A DNA stretch of 64,000 bases from assembly GCF_001512285.1 (NCBI RefSeq), contig NZ_LNUV01000004.1, forward strand, positions 372,001-436,000, read 5' to 3'. Shown one piece after another: positions 25,093 to 35,122 of the stretch. The position numbers and the translations under genes were made by a program. Origin of the DNA: Arthrobacter sp. EpRS71. Its GTDB lineage: Bacteria > Actinomycetota > Actinomycetes > Actinomycetales > Micrococcaceae. How positions within the stretch are numbered: the stretch's first letter is position 1; each line of letters starts with the position of its first letter. Under the pieces are notes generated by a model. The model worked only from the letters and a program-made list of their open reading frames with translations, searched no databases and was not told the DNA's origin.

Positions 25093-26844
25093 ATGGCAAG
25101 GACCGGCCCCAAAAACTCAGCCCGCAGGGTGCTGACCTGGCTTGGAGCAATTTTCGTTGTATTAACCGCTGTCCTGGCTGGCGGAGTAGTGACTGGCAAT
25201 GCCAGTTGGGCTCCCAAGCTTGCTCTGGACCTCGAAGGCGGAACCCAGATGATCCTGGCCCCCAGGGTAGAGGGTTCCAGCGAGATCAATGAGGAGCAAC
25301 TCAATCAGGCAGTTGCCATCATCCGGCAGCGTGTGGATGGCTCCGGTGTTGCAGAAGCCGAAATCAGCACGCAATCGGGCCGGAACGTTGTGGTCAGTCT
25401 TCCGGGAACGCCTTCCAAGGAGACGCGCGACCTCATTCAGGCCTCGGCCGACATGAACTTCCGCCCGGTCATCACTTATGGCGACCCGGGAGCTGTTCCC
25501 GCCGAGCAGCGCACCCCCGAGGACCAGCTTCCCAAGCCCACCGCGGAGCCAGCCAACGCCAGCGACATCAACTGGGTCACTGCGGACATCGTCAAGGAAT
25601 TTGAAGCCCTCGACTGTGTAAATCCGTCACCGGAGAAGCGCGATCGTTCGGATCCGGCCAAGCCGCTGGTAACCTGCGAGGCTGCCACGGACAAGACTCC
25701 GGCCATCAAGTACATCCTGGGGCCCGTTGAGGTCAAGGGCCAGGACATCAGCGATTCCACCTTTACCCAGGTCCAGGGTGCCCAAGGCTCCGTGACCAAC
25801 ACGTGGGGCGTGAACATTGTCTTCAACGCAGATGCAACTGCGAAGTTCAAAGCAGTAACCGAACGGCTCAACCAGTTCTATGCCGCGGCACAGGCCCAGG
25901 GAACTGAAGATCCCAAGTCACAGTTCGCGATTGTCCTGGACGACAAAGTGCTGTCCGCCCCTCGCGCCTTGGCTGTTATCACCGATGGCAAACCCCAGAT
26001 CACGGGTAACTTCACGCAAGCGTCCGCGAAGGCCCTCTCTGATCAGCTTCGCTACGGCGCGCTGCCCATCAGCTTTGAGATCCAATCACAAGAGCAGATT
26101 TCCGCCACGCTCGGTGGCGACCAACTTCGCCTGGGGCTGCTGGCAGGCATGATCGGCCTGTTGCTCGTTGTGGTCTACTCCCTCTTCCAATACCGTGCCC
26201 TGGGCTTGGTGACCATCGCCTCCCTCGTGGTCGCGGGTGTGCTGACCTATTTGGCGATCGCCATCCTTGGGTGGACGGAAAACTACCGTCTCTCCTTGGC
26301 CGGTGTGGCCGGTCTCATCGTGGCCATTGGCCAAACTGCGGACTCGTTCATCGTCTACTTCGAACGCATCAGGGATGAGCTGCGAGAGGGACGCGGATTG
26401 GTCTCCGCCGTGGAGAACGGCTGGAAGCGGGCAAAGCGCACCGTGCTGGCCTCCAAGGCCGTCAATCTCCTGGCGGCATTGGTCCTCTACTTTGTTGCTG
26501 TCGGTAACGTCCGCGGTTTCGCCTTCACTCTTGGCCTGACCGCCCTGGCGGACCTCCTGGTGGTGTTCATGTTTACGCACCCCATGCTCCAGGTTTTGGC
26601 GCGCACCAAGTTCTTCGGCGAAGGACACCGTTTCTCAGGGCTTTCTCCTGACCGCCTTGGCGCAGTTCCGCTCTACCGCGGGGCCGGCCGGCTTCGGACG
26701 CCTGCCGAAAAGCCGGCGGTAGTCCGCGCACGCAACACCGGTGCGGCTGCTGAAGCGGAACGTCGCATGACCATCGCCGAGAGGCGCCTTGCCGGGAAGG
26801 GCCAACTCACTGGTTCTTCAAACGGCACCAAGGAGGAGAAGTAA
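25093..26844 (+). CDS. secD: Protein translocase subunit SecD
   Basis: 583 residues. One N-terminal helix (residues 15-33), then D-L-E-G-G-T-Q, the large periplasmic-type P1 domain, and five C-terminal helices. The conserved signatures are L-D-L-E-G-G near 43, T-G-N/Q-F region (I-T-G-N-F-T) near 303, and G-Q-T-A-D-S-F-I-V-Y-F-E-R-I-R-D-E near 416-431. A charged tail of 60-70 residues follows the last helix. It uses the proton gradient to pull exported proteins with SecF. The TAA overlaps the secF ATG by one base. Confidence 0.95.
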   Translation: MARTGPKNSARRVLTWLGAIFVVLTAVLAGGVVTGNASWAPKLALDLEGGTQMILAPRVEGSSEINEEQLNQAVAIIRQRVDGSGVAEAEISTQSGRNVVVSLPGTPSKETRDLIQASADMNFRPVITYGDPGAVPAEQRTPEDQLPKPTAEPANASDINWVTADIVKEFEALDCVNPSPEKRDRSDPAKPLVTCEAATDKTPAIKYILGPVEVKGQDISDSTFTQVQGAQGSVTNTWGVNIVFNADATAKFKAVTERLNQFYAAAQAQGTEDPKSQFAIVLDDKVLSAPRALAVITDGKPQITGNFTQASAKALSDQLRYGALPISFEIQSQEQISATLGGDQLRLGLLAGMIGLLLVVVYSLFQYRALGLVTIASLVVAGVLTYLAIAILGWTENYRLSLAGVAGLIVAIGQTADSFIVYFERIRDELREGRGLVSAVENGWKRAKRTVLASKAVNLLAALVLYFVAVGNVRGFAFTLGLTALADLLVVFMFTHPMLQVLARTKFFGEGHRFSGLSPDRLGAVPLYRGAGRLRTPAEKPAVVRARNTGAAAEAERRMTIAERRLAGKGQLTGSSNGTKEEK

Positions 26845-27839
26845 TGACCACGAGCTTCGCAACCTTCGGCCATGAGCTCTACACGGGCAAACGCTCGTAC
26901 AACTTCGTCAAGTCGAAAAAGATTTGGTTCATCATTGCCGCGGTCGCCGTGGCGCTCTCCATTCTGGTTCCTGTCGCCAAGGGCGGTTTCAACCTTGGAA
27001 TCGAGTTCCGCGGCGGTTCGGAATTCACGGTTTCAAACGTGAGCACCACCGATGCTGCCCTCGGCGAAAAGGCCGTCCATGATGTGGTGCCGGGTGCCAT
27101 TCCGCGTGTTGCCAACGTGGCAGGCAACACCATGCGCATTCAAACGGACCAGTTGACCGATGACGAGACGAACCGGATCAAGGATGGCCTCACCAGCGCC
27201 TACGGGGTGACGGAGAACGAGGTGACGTCCAACTTCGTGGGACCCACCTGGGGCCAGGATGTCACGCGACAAGCCCTCATCGGCCTGGTGGTCTTCGTTG
27301 CCTTGGCAGCTGTCCTGATGGCGCTGTACTTCCGAACCTGGAAGATGTCGTTGTCGGCACTTGTTGGCATGCTCGTCACCATGTTCACCACGGCGGGTGT
27401 CTACGCCCTCAGCGACTTTGAAGTCACGCCGTCGGCAATCATCGGCTTCCTGACCGTCCTCAGTTACTCGTTGTATGACACGGTGGTGGTCTTCGACAAG
27501 ATCCGTGAAAACACCTCGGACATCACCACGTCCACGCGCCGCACGTTCGGCGAAGAGGTCAACCTCGCTGTCAACCAAACCCTGGTCCGCTCCATCAACA
27601 CCATGATGGTGGCCATCCTCCCGGTTGCAGCAATCCTCTTCATCGGTGCCGGGCTCCTGGGCGCCGGTACGCTGCGCGATCTTTCCCTGGCACTGTTCGT
27701 GGGCATCCTCATCGGAACCGCTGCAACGATTTTCATCGCAGCACCGCTGTACGCATGGCTGCGTCAGAGCGAGCCTGAGCTGGTGAAGCAAGCCAAGAAG
27801 GTTGCTCACCGCAGGACTGAAGCCACAGTCCAGGGCTGA
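26844..27839 (+). CDS. secF: Protein translocase subunit SecF
   Basis: 331 residues; AAGGAGGAG precedes the ATG inside the end of secD. Motifs include G-I-E-F-R-G-G-S-E-F near 51-60, the membrane-4 segment L-S-Y-S-L-Y-D-T-V-V-V-F-D-K-I-R-E-N near 205-222, and N-Q-T-L-V-R-S-I-N-T near 244-253. Six membrane helices are expected. It ends the yajC-secDF transcript at a clear terminator. Confidence 0.96.
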   Translation: MTTSFATFGHELYTGKRSYNFVKSKKIWFIIAAVAVALSILVPVAKGGFNLGIEFRGGSEFTVSNVSTTDAALGEKAVHDVVPGAIPRVANVAGNTMRIQTDQLTDDETNRIKDGLTSAYGVTENEVTSNFVGPTWGQDVTRQALIGLVVFVALAAVLMALYFRTWKMSLSALVGMLVTMFTTAGVYALSDFEVTPSAIIGFLTVLSYSLYDTVVVFDKIRENTSDITTSTRRTFGEEVNLAVNQTLVRSINTMMVAILPVAAILFIGAGLLGAGTLRDLSLALFVGILIGTAATIFIAAPLYAWLRQSEPELVKQAKKVAHRRTEATVQG

Positions 27840-27871
27840 ACAGCCTCCTAAAAGCCCCTTGGGTTGCCTTG

Positions 27872-27907
27872 AGCCGGCCTCCGCACCAGTGCGGGGGCCG
27901 GCTTTTT
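27872..27907 (+). terminator. Rho-independent terminator after secF
   Basis: Stem AGCCGGCCTCCGC / GCGGGGGCCGGCT (one G-T pair), six-base loop, followed by TTTTT at 27903-27907. It is 33 bases past the secF stop and isolates rel. Confidence 0.93.
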
Positions 27908-28004
27908 GACTTGCCCGTGTCATCGTCATGTGCTGCCCGGTTGCAGAAGCATTCACCTGCGGGAATAGACTGGGAGAATTAAATCGGTTGTGAGGGGTAC
28001 TTCT

Positions 28005-30398
28005 GTGGAAGAACGTGCGACGTCGGCACCACCGGCGGGCGGGGATGACAGCCGTGAGGCTGTGGCAGTTCCGGCAACGAGTGTGCCCGGACGGACCGCA
28101 GCGGCGGTTCCGATCGATGCTCCCGGCGTGCGTCCCACCTTCCCCGGGCGGAGGGAACGCACCCGTTCCAGGCTTGCCCGCCTGACGGGCCGGGGCATTG
28201 CCCCTTACTCGCCCATTTTGGAACCACTGCTGCGTACGGTCCGGGCAAATAATCCCAAAGAGGATTTCGATCTGATCCAACGCGCCTTCGCGGTGGCAGA
28301 GCAGAGCCACCAAGGACAAAAGCGCAAGAGCGGTGATCCCTACATCACCCATCCGGTGGCAGTGGCCACCATCCTGGCCGAACTCGGTATGACAGGGACA
28401 ACCCTGGCGGCTGCGTTGCTGCACGACACCGTGGAGGACACTCCGTACACGCTGGCAGACCTGACGCGGGACTTCGGCCCTGAAGTTGCCATGCTGGTTG
28501 ACGGTGTCACCAAGTTGGACAAAGTCAGTTTCGGTGAGGCTGCCCAGTCGGAAACCGTTCGTAAGATGGTCGTGGCGATGGCCAAGGACATCCGTGTCCT
28601 GATGATCAAGCTGGCGGACCGCCTCCATAATGCGCGGACCTGGCGGTTCGTTTCCGCGGAGTCCTCATCACGCAAGGCCCGTGAAACCTTGGAGATCTTC
28701 GCACCCCTGGCGCATCGCCTGGGTATGAACACCATCAAGTGGGAACTTGAAGACCTCTCCTTCGCAGCGCTGTACCCCAAGGTGTACGAGGAAATCGTGC
28801 GGATGGTGGGAGATCGTACGCCAGAGCGCGAGAAGAGCCTCAGCGTCATCCGCAACCAGATCGCAGATGACCTTCGGACGGCTCGGATCAAGGCCACCAT
28901 CACAGGCCGGCCCAAGCACTACTACTCGATTTATCAGAAGATGATCGTCCGCGACAAAGACTTCGACGACATCAACGACCTCATGGGCGTTCGCGTTCTG
29001 GTGGATTCAGTGCGTGATTGTTATGCCGCGCTGGGGACTTTGCATTCACGGTGGAACCCGCTTCCGGGCCGGTTCAAGGATTACATCGCCATGCCCAAGT
29101 TCAACATGTACCAATCCCTGCATACGACGGTGATTGGCCCGGGCGGCAAGCCCGTGGAGATTCAGATCCGCACCCACGAGATGCACCGGCGTGCAGAATA
29201 CGGTGTGGCCGCCCACTGGAAGTACAAAGACCAGCCCAACCGGACCGCACAAGGTCCCGGCAGCCCGCGTGACGGCGACATGGGTTGGCTGCGGTCGCTG
29301 GTTGACTGGCAACAGGAGACTTCCGATCCCGGAGAGTTCCTGGATTCACTGCGCTATGAGATCAACGCGCGGGAAGTTTTCGTCTTCACCCCCAAGGGCG
29401 AGGTCATGGCTCTTCCGGCAGGGTCAACGCCCGTGGACTTCGCGTATGCCGTTCACACCGAGGTGGGCCACCGAACCATTGGCGCCCGCGTCAACGGAAA
29501 GCTGGTTCCCCTCAACAGCGAACTCAACCACGGCGACTGGGTTGAGATCTTCACCTCCAAGGCAGAAGGTGCAGGCCCCAGCCAGGACTGGCAGCACTTC
29601 GTCAAATCTGCCCGTGCACGCAACAAGATTCGGCAGTGGTTCACCAAGGAACGCCGCGAAGAAGCGATTGAGCGTGGCAAGGACATGCTCACCAGGGCCA
29701 TGCGCAAGCAGAACCTGCCTCTGCAGCGCCTGATGACGCACGACGCCCTCTCAGCCGTGGCAGAGGACTTCCACTACGTTGACATCTCCGGGTTGTATGC
29801 AGGTGTCGGTGACGGGCACACGTCAGCTCAGTCCGTCATGGAAAAGCTCGTTGAGCACCTGGGCGGTCATGAGACTCCCGACGAGGACTTGGATGAAGTC
29901 AGTATCCCCACCCAGGTTGCGAAGTCGAAATTCTCTGATTCCGGCGTCATTGTGCGGGGCGTGGGCGATGTCTGGGTCAAGCTGGCCCGCTGCTGCACTC
30001 CGGTACCGCCGGATCCCATTCTTGGCTTTGTGACCCGTGGTTCAGGAGTTTCCGTCCACCGGACGGACTGCACGAACGTCTCGGGTCTTCGCGACCAGCC
30101 GGACAGAATTGTCGAAGTGGAGTGGGCGCCTACCCAGTCCAGTGTCTTCCTGGTGGAGATTCAGGTGGAAGCCTTGGACCGGAAGTCCCTTCTCTCCGAC
30201 GTGACCCGTATCTTGTCCGAAAACCACGTCAACATCCTCGCAGCATCCGTTCATACCTCAAGCGACAGGGTGGCCATCTCGAAATTTGCCTTCGAGATGG
30301 GTGATCCCAAGTATCTGCACCACGTTTTGAACGCAGTGCGTCGGATCGACGGTGTTTTCGACGTCTACCGCACCACTGGAAACCGCCGGCGCAGCTAA
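28005..30398 (+). CDS. rel: Bifunctional (p)ppGpp synthetase/hydrolase Rel
   Basis: 797 residues from GTG 28005, seven bases after GAGGGG; an in-frame GTG at 27990 is less well placed. Domains in order are a low-complexity start, HD hydrolase domain with H140-D-T-V-E-D, RelA/SpoT synthetase domain (Y-S-I-Y-Q-K-M, then [10 protein letters not shown]), TGS domain, a conserved-cysteine region ([15 protein letters not shown]) and C-terminal ACT domain. Intact HD and synthetase signatures indicate both activities. It makes and degrades the stringent-response alarmone on starved ribosomes. Confidence 0.96.
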   Translation: MEERATSAPPAGGDDSREAVAVPATSVPGRTAAAVPIDAPGVRPTFPGRRERTRSRLARLTGRGIAPYSPILEPLLRTVRANNPKEDFDLIQRAFAVAEQSHQGQKRKSGDPYITHPVAVATILAELGMTGTTLAAALLHDTVEDTPYTLADLTRDFGPEVAMLVDGVTKLDKVSFGEAAQSETVRKMVVAMAKDIRVLMIKLADRLHNARTWRFVSAESSSRKARETLEIFAPLAHRLGMNTIKWELEDLSFAALYPKVYEEIVRMVGDRTPEREKSLSVIRNQIADDLRTARIKATITGRPKHYYSIYQKMIVRDKDFDDINDLMGVRVLVDSVRDCYAALGTLHSRWNPLPGRFKDYIAMPKFNMYQSLHTTVIGPGGKPVEIQIRTHEMHRRAEYGVAAHWKYKDQPNRTAQGPGSPRDGDMGWLRSLVDWQQETSDPGEFLDSLRYEINAREVFVFTPKGEVMALPAGSTPVDFAYAVHTEVGHRTIGARVNGKLVPLNSELNHGDWVEIFTSKAEGAGPSQDWQHFVKSARARNKIRQWFTKERREEAIERGKDMLTRAMRKQNLPLQRLMTHDALSAVAEDFHYVDISGLYAGVGDGHTSAQSVMEKLVEHLGGHETPDEDLDEVSIPTQVAKSKFSDSGVIVRGVGDVWVKLARCCTPVPPDPILGFVTRGSGVSVHRTDCTNVSGLRDQPDRIVEVEWAPTQSSVFLVEIQVEALDRKSLLSDVTRILSENHVNILAASVHTSSDRVAISKFAFEMGDPKYLHHVLNAVRRIDGVFDVYRTTGNRRRS

Positions 30399-31003
30399 CG
30401 CCGCTCTGCCGGAGCCAGCTGGGCCAACGTTGCCAGAGCACGTCTCTTGTGCGGAACCCGGGGGGTGGCCTCGACGGCAAGAATGAGGAGCCGGAGCTTG
30501 ATGCCAAGCTCTTCGCGCGCCAGCAGGCGCTTCAGTGCAGGCAACGCGCGATCCGTTTCAACGTGCAGGGCGATATCCGCCGCGGTACGGAGCGGGCTGC
30601 TGACCAGCATTCCGCCCAGGCTCACGACGTCCATTTGGCCCAGCCGGACTTCGTGCAGGCTGCATGCCGTGCTTCCCCGCAGGCTGGAGATGCGGTGTTT
30701 CGCGTCCACCAGAAGTGACAAGTGCTCGGGTGGTTTGGCGCAGCCGTAAATCCACGCAGCAGTGAGGCGTCCTGCAACCACCTTGGTCCGTATCCGTTCC
30801 GGGACTGTCAGGGCCGCTGCACGGGCCCTCAGGCGGTGGGTGACTGCCACACCCGGTGACGCATAACTCTTCCCGTACAGGGGCAGCAGGATGCCATCGA
30901 ATGCCATACCCTGCAGTTCGTTCCACGAAAAGATGGGGCTGGGGGAGTAGAGCTCGGAGATGACCGGCTCCTGCAAGAGGGGGGCGGTGACAGCGGGATC
31001 CAT
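30395..31003 (-). CDS. AbiEi antitoxin-like hypothetical protein
   Basis: 202 residues. The layout is a short N-terminal segment, a variable strand region ([12 protein letters not shown] near 37-48), A-A-W-I-Y-G-C-A near 82-89, L-H-E-V-R-L near 115, [12 protein letters not shown] near 133-144 and an all-helical end. That pattern is seen in actinobacterial proteins annotated as type IV AbiEi-family antitoxins or related DUF proteins. No nucleotidyltransferase toxin (AbiEii) is next to it, so a toxin-antitoxin role is not supported here. Its stop overlaps that of rel tail to tail by three to four bases. Confidence 0.5.
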   Translation of the reverse strand: MDPAVTAPLLQEPVISELYSPSPIFSWNELQGMAFDGILLPLYGKSYASPGVAVTHRLRARAAALTVPERIRTKVVAGRLTAAWIYGCAKPPEHLSLLVDAKHRISSLRGSTACSLHEVRLGQMDVVSLGGMLVSSPLRTAADIALHVETDRALPALKRLLAREELGIKLRLLILAVEATPRVPHKRRALATLAQLAPAERR

Positions 31004-31037
31004 TCGTCGATCATTCCGTGGAGCCGCCCTACGAGTA

Positions 31038-31079
31038 CAGGCTCCGTCCGGGTTATGTGGATAACCCGAACGGAGCCTG
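31038..31079 (-). terminator. Terminator after the DUF349 gene
   Basis: 19-base arms 31038-31056 and 31061-31079 with one mismatch and a GTGG loop, 25 bases downstream of the DUF349 stop on the minus strand and 34 bases before the AbiEi-like gene start. It separates these two minus-strand genes. Confidence 0.8.
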
Positions 31080-31103
31080 CGGTGAGTGCTTTCTTAGGAA
31101 CCC

Positions 31104-32600
31104 CTAGGCGAGGTCACTGGCGGAGCGCTGGATCTGGTCGAGCCATGCCTGACGTGCTTCCAGTGCTTCGCGGGCGGCCTTGATGCGGCGCTGGTCGCCA
31201 GCCTTTTCAGCCTTCTCCAGATCCTCCTTCAGGCCTGCGATGGCGGATTCAAGCTGTGACAAGGCGCTGTTGGTGCGGGCCTTGGTTTCCGGGTTGCTCC
31301 GGCGCCACTTCTCTTCCTCGGCTTCACGGACCGCGTCCTCGACCTTGCGCAGCCCGGCCTCGATCCTGCCCATATCGGCGCGGGGAACCTTACCGGCATC
31401 TTCCCAACGATCCCTGATGGACTGGAGGGCCTTCTTGGCCGCGTTGAGATCGTTGATGGGCAGGAGCGCCTGCGCCTCAGCCACCAGCTGTTCCTTCACG
31501 CCCAGATTGGCCGTGTATTCCTGGTCGATTTGGTCGTTGGCGGCCTGACGGTTGCTGAAGAAGACGTCCTGCGCAGCGCGGAAGCGGCTCCACAGTGCGT
31601 CGTCGTCCTTGCGGCTTGCACGCGGAGTGGTTTTCCACTGGTCCATCAACCTGCGGTACTCGCCTGCAGCGAATCCCCAGTCGGTAGAGGTGGAGAGCGC
31701 TTCAGCCTCTGCAATCAGGGCTTCCTTTGCGGACTTTGCCGCAGAGTTGTTGCTGTCCAGCTGGGAGAAGTAGGCGCGGCGGTGGCGATCGAAGACCGTC
31801 CGGGCAGAGCGGAAACGCTTCCAGAGTGCGTCCTCGTTGCTGCGTCCCAGCCTGACCCCGCTCTTCTGCGCGGCCTTCCACGTTTCAAACAGCTCGTTCA
31901 TTCGTGCGCTGGACGTTTTCCACTGGATGTGAGCGGGGTCCTGGCCGGCAATGGTTTCAGCTTCGGCCACGATCGCTTCGCGGGCCGCGAGCTCGCTTGC
32001 ACGCACCGCCTCGTGGGCGGCTTTCTCCGACTTTTCCAGCTCGACGACCTGGGCTGAGAGGGTGTCCAGGCGGGCCTCGGCAGCGCGGATGTCGCCCACC
32101 ATGTTGCGCTCCGCGAGCTGCTCACGCAGGTGCGTGACAGTCTTCTGCATGTCCGTGGCGGGTGCCTTGGACTGCACCCGGTGTTCCAGGAGGACTACCT
32201 GCGCAATGACGTCGTCGAACTTGCGGGCAAAGTAGCCAAGGGCCTCGTCGGTGCTGACGCCCGGGTACTGACCAACCGGGATCTCTTCACCGTCCAGCGT
32301 CAGGAAGACGTGGCCATCACCTTCGGCCCGCCCCCACTTGGCTGCCTCAGCAAGTGACGCCGCAGATACCGCAGGAGCGGCAGGAACGACGGCGGCGGGA
32401 GCCTTGGGGCGAGCCGCGAAGGCGGCTGGGGACGGCGCTGCGGACGGCGTCGGACGGGGAGCAGCCGGTGCCGCGGGAGCTGCTGCTGACTCCTCGGCGG
32501 GAGCTGCGGCCGCCGCCTGATCGGCTGGGGCTGCTGTTGCCTGGACTGCTTCTTCGTTGGCCACTACTGCTGTTTCGTCGGATTTCTGACTGTCTGTCAC
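31104..32600 (-). CDS. DUF349 domain-containing protein
   Basis: 498 residues starting at GTG. The first 90 residues are almost only Ala, Pro, Glu and Ser, probably disordered. From about residue 170 on it is highly charged and helical with repeated W-x(n)-R/K-F-R-x-A-x-D/T-x-F units (W-K-R-F-R-S-A-R-T-V-F-D, W-S-R-F-R-A-A-Q-D-V-F-F): the DUF349 repeats, likely long coiled coils. The biochemical role of DUF349 proteins is unresolved. It is monocistronic by its own terminator and lies downstream of a cyclophilin gene on the same strand. Confidence 0.85.
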   Translation of the reverse strand: MTDSQKSDETAVVANEEAVQATAAPADQAAAAAPAEESAAAPAAPAAPRPTPSAAPSPAAFAARPKAPAAVVPAAPAVSAASLAEAAKWGRAEGDGHVFLTLDGEEIPVGQYPGVSTDEALGYFARKFDDVIAQVVLLEHRVQSKAPATDMQKTVTHLREQLAERNMVGDIRAAEARLDTLSAQVVELEKSEKAAHEAVRASELAAREAIVAEAETIAGQDPAHIQWKTSSARMNELFETWKAAQKSGVRLGRSNEDALWKRFRSARTVFDRHRRAYFSQLDSNNSAAKSAKEALIAEAEALSTSTDWGFAAGEYRRLMDQWKTTPRASRKDDDALWSRFRAAQDVFFSNRQAANDQIDQEYTANLGVKEQLVAEAQALLPINDLNAAKKALQSIRDRWEDAGKVPRADMGRIEAGLRKVEDAVREAEEEKWRRSNPETKARTNSALSQLESAIAGLKEDLEKAEKAGDQRRIKAAREALEARQAWLDQIQRSASDLA

Positions 32601-32666
32601 CGCTAAAAGTCTTTCGCTTGGAGGGAACTGCTCAGGTAATGCACTCCGGGCCGGGCCGGGAGCTGG

Positions 32667-33461
32667 TTACTTCAGAGAAAACGAGTCTATCGTGACAGGT
32701 GCCACAGGGGCGCCGTCGCTGGCGTTTTCACCGGGTTTAAGGCCTGCTGCAGCAATCTTGGCAACGACGTCCAGGCCGCTGGTCACCTTACCCACCACGG
32801 TGTATCCGCCGGCCGTATCAGCCGGAATGGTGGTGTCCTTATAGACAATGAAAAATTGGTGGCCGTTGCCGAAGGCGTTGTTCCCGGTGCGGGCCACGGC
32901 AATGGTCCCGGCAGGGTAGTTGTTGTCCGCAGGCGCGTTTTCCAGTGGACCCCATCGGTAGTTAGGATCGTCCGTCCCGTTTTCGTCGGTGGCGCCGCAC
33001 TGCAGGAGCCCAAACGCTTCGGACGTCGTCAGGCGGTGGCAGAACTTCCCGTTGTAGTACCCGGAGTCACTCAGGGACTTGAAGACGGCGGCAGCCTGCG
33101 GTGCCGCAGTTCCGTTCAGTTCGATGCCGAGTACGCCACTGTTCAAGGCGAGCTCGCCGGTGAAGGTTTTTCCGGCAGCCGTTTCCGGACCGGGTACGTC
33201 GGCGCTGTTCGTTGCAGCCGGGGAAGCGGACGGTGAACTGAGCCCTGCTTCGGCAGCGGCGAACTCCGCCTCGGTGGGGTTGGAGCTGAAGACTGTCAGT
33301 TGCAGCACAACGGCCAATACAACCGCCACGCCGGCTGCACCTACGGCGATGGTGTTGTCGCGTTTGCGTCGCTTGCCCTGTTCCTGCCGCAGGGCACGCT
33401 TGGCTTCCATCTGCCTGATGCGCCGTTTCGCTTCGCGGTCATCCCGCGACCTTGTTGCCAA
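32667..33461 (-). CDS. Membrane-anchored cyclophilin-type peptidyl-prolyl isomerase
   Basis: I place the start at TTG 33461 (product M-A-T-R-S-R-D-D-R-E-A-K-R-R) because AGGAGG lies four bases upstream; the frame is open to 33512. The 264-residue protein has a very basic N-terminus (to residue 35), one membrane helix (T-I-A-V-G-A-A-G-V-A-V-V-L-A-V-V-L), an Ala/Ser/Pro linker and an extracytoplasmic cyclophilin domain: F-C-H-R-L near 138, G-H-Q-F-F-I-V-Y near 200. The usual F-H-R arginine is kept as H-R. It would catalyse proline isomerisation in secreted proteins. Some active-site positions differ from E. coli PpiA, so catalytic rate is uncertain. Confidence 0.85.
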   Translation of the reverse strand: MATRSRDDREAKRRIRQMEAKRALRQEQGKRRKRDNTIAVGAAGVAVVLAVVLQLTVFSSNPTEAEFAAAEAGLSSPSASPAATNSADVPGPETAAGKTFTGELALNSGVLGIELNGTAAPQAAAVFKSLSDSGYYNGKFCHRLTTSEAFGLLQCGATDENGTDDPNYRWGPLENAPADNNYPAGTIAVARTGNNAFGNGHQFFIVYKDTTIPADTAGGYTVVGKVTSGLDVVAKIAAAGLKPGENASDGAPVAPVTIDSFSLK

Positions 33462-33539
33462 GAGTCCTCCTGATTGTGTCCACTTTTGTGGCTGCCGACA
33501 GGAACCGGGCATGCTGCATTAGATGTGCACGCGCGGAAA

Positions 33540-33570
33540 GCATAAACTGGCTGCCGCACATAGTTTATGC
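33540..33570. repeat. Inverted repeat in the hisS upstream region
   Basis: Perfect 9-bp arms GCATAAACT (33540-33548) and AGTTTATGC (33562-33570) around a 13-base spacer, in the 204-base gap between the divergent cyclophilin and hisS genes. It could be an operator or an mRNA hairpin. Confidence 0.45.
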
Positions 33571-33594
33571 ATGACCGGCTGGTCGTCCGCCCTG

Positions 33595-33615
33595 TAAACG
33601 CCGAAAGGGCGTTTA
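33595..33615 (+). repeat. Hairpin in the hisS leader
   Basis: Perfect 8-bp stem TAAACGCC / GGCGTTTA with loop GAAAG, about 50 bases before the hisS start. Together with the 33540-33570 repeat it suggests a structured leader; no histidine-rich leader peptide or T-box sequence is visible. Confidence 0.45.
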
Positions 33616-33665
33616 AAGCTGCGGTGTGATGCCAGCGTCAGCTTTCTTTGAGGAGACTTTCCACC

Positions 33666-35012
33666 ATGGCACGTACCGCCTCCCTGTCCGGATTCCCCGA
33701 GTGGCTTCCCCAGGAGCGGTTGGTGGAACTCCATGTGCTGGATACGCTCCGGAAGACGTTCGAGCTCCACGGCTTTTCCTCCATTGAGACCCGTGCTGTT
33801 GAAACCGTGGGACAGCTGCTCCGCAAAGGCGAGATCGACAAAGAGGTCTACGGCCTGAGCCGGCTTCAGGATGAAGAAGGCGAGGCTGCCAAGTCGGACA
33901 AGTCTGACCCGAACGCCTTGGCCCTTCACTTCGACCTGACCGTTCCCTTTGCCCGCTATGTGGTGGAGAACGCCGGGTACCTGGCGTTTCCCTTCCGCCG
34001 GTACCAGATCCAGAAGGTTTGGCGGGGCGAGCGTCCGCAGGAAGGCCGTGCGCGTGAGTTCACTCAGGCGGACATCGATGTTGTGGGCGACGGCGAACTG
34101 CCGTTCCGTTACGACGTCGAAATCGCGTTGGTCATCGCCGAGGCCTTGAGCGCTCTCCCGATCCCGGACTTCCGGCTTCGGATCAATAACCGCAAGCTGG
34201 CTGAAGGCTTCTATCGCGGCATTGGGCTCACTGACACGGCCGGGGTGCTGCGCAGCATCGACAAACTGGAAAAGATCGGGGCCGCCAAGGTGGCTGAGCT
34301 GCTGAAGAGCGAGCTCGGAGCCACGGACGAGCAGGCTGCGCTGGCGCTGGAATTGGCTGGCATCCGAACGGAAGACACATCCTTCGTGGAACGGGTGCGT
34401 GCACTTGGGGTCAAGGACGAGCTCCTGGAAGAGGGCCTGAATGAGCTTCAGCAGGTTATCGAGGCTGCCGTCCAGCGGGCCCCTGGCAAGGTGGTCGCCG
34501 ACCTCAGCATCGCCCGCGGCCTGGACTACTACACAGGAACCGTGGTTGAGACGGTGCTGGTGGGCCACGAGCAGCTGGGTTCCATTTGTTCCGGCGGCCG
34601 CTACGACGCGTTGGCGAGCAAGGGCAACCGCAAGTTCCCCGGCGTCGGGCTTTCCATTGGCGTGACACGGCTGGTCTCGCGCATCCTCAGCCAGGAATTG
34701 GCAACTGCCTCCCGCTCGGTGCCCACGGCGGTGTTGGTTGCCTTGAACTCAGACGACAGCTGGTCCGCGGCGCAGGACATCGCCGCCCAGTTGCGTGGCC
34801 GCGGCATTGCCACGGAAGTTGCAGCCAAAGCGGAGAAGTTCGGCAAGCAGATCAAGTTCGCGGATCGTCGGGGCATTCCGTTCGTGTGGTTCACCGACGA
34901 CGACGGCAAGCACCAGGTCAAGGACATCCGCTCCGGCGAGCAGGTAGACGCGGACCCTGCGAGCTGGGCACCGTCGGAAGAGGATCTGCACGTCCGGATC
35001 ACCACCGCCTGA
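33666..35012 (+). CDS. hisS: Histidyl-tRNA synthetase
   Basis: 448 residues from ATG 33666, behind GAGGAG; an in-frame upstream ATG at 33648 lacks a site. Class II core: motif 2 region Y-Q-I-Q-K-V-W-R-G-E-R-P-Q, L-H-F-D-L-T-V-P-F-A-R-Y near 87-98, the histidine A loop R-G-L-D-Y-Y-T-G near 283-290, and S-I-G-V-T-R-L near 336. The C-terminal anticodon domain ends the chain. It is co-directional with aspS, 110 bases upstream, a common pairing. Confidence 0.96.
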   Translation: MARTASLSGFPEWLPQERLVELHVLDTLRKTFELHGFSSIETRAVETVGQLLRKGEIDKEVYGLSRLQDEEGEAAKSDKSDPNALALHFDLTVPFARYVVENAGYLAFPFRRYQIQKVWRGERPQEGRAREFTQADIDVVGDGELPFRYDVEIALVIAEALSALPIPDFRLRINNRKLAEGFYRGIGLTDTAGVLRSIDKLEKIGAAKVAELLKSELGATDEQAALALELAGIRTEDTSFVERVRALGVKDELLEEGLNELQQVIEAAVQRAPGKVVADLSIARGLDYYTGTVVETVLVGHEQLGSICSGGRYDALASKGNRKFPGVGLSIGVTRLVSRILSQELATASRSVPTAVLVALNSDDSWSAAQDIAAQLRGRGIATEVAAKAEKFGKQIKFADRRGIPFVWFTDDDGKHQVKDIRSGEQVDADPASWAPSEEDLHVRITTA

Positions 35013-35122
35013 TAGATCGATAGCTTGTCCTGCCTGGTGGCGGGAGCCGTGGCCGGGGCGGGTAAACTCGGACGGGACCGCTTTGCAGCGGTCCCTCTAA
35101 ATTTCATGCTGAAAGGAATGCT

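Noticed and set aside
27033..28628. 531-codon minus-strand open frame spanning the secF end and rel start
   Set aside because: It crosses a clear terminator and two confident genes and has no protein-like motif.
33570..33666. Histidine leader-peptide attenuator for hisS
   Set aside because: The ATG at 33571 opens a frame without a run of His codons.
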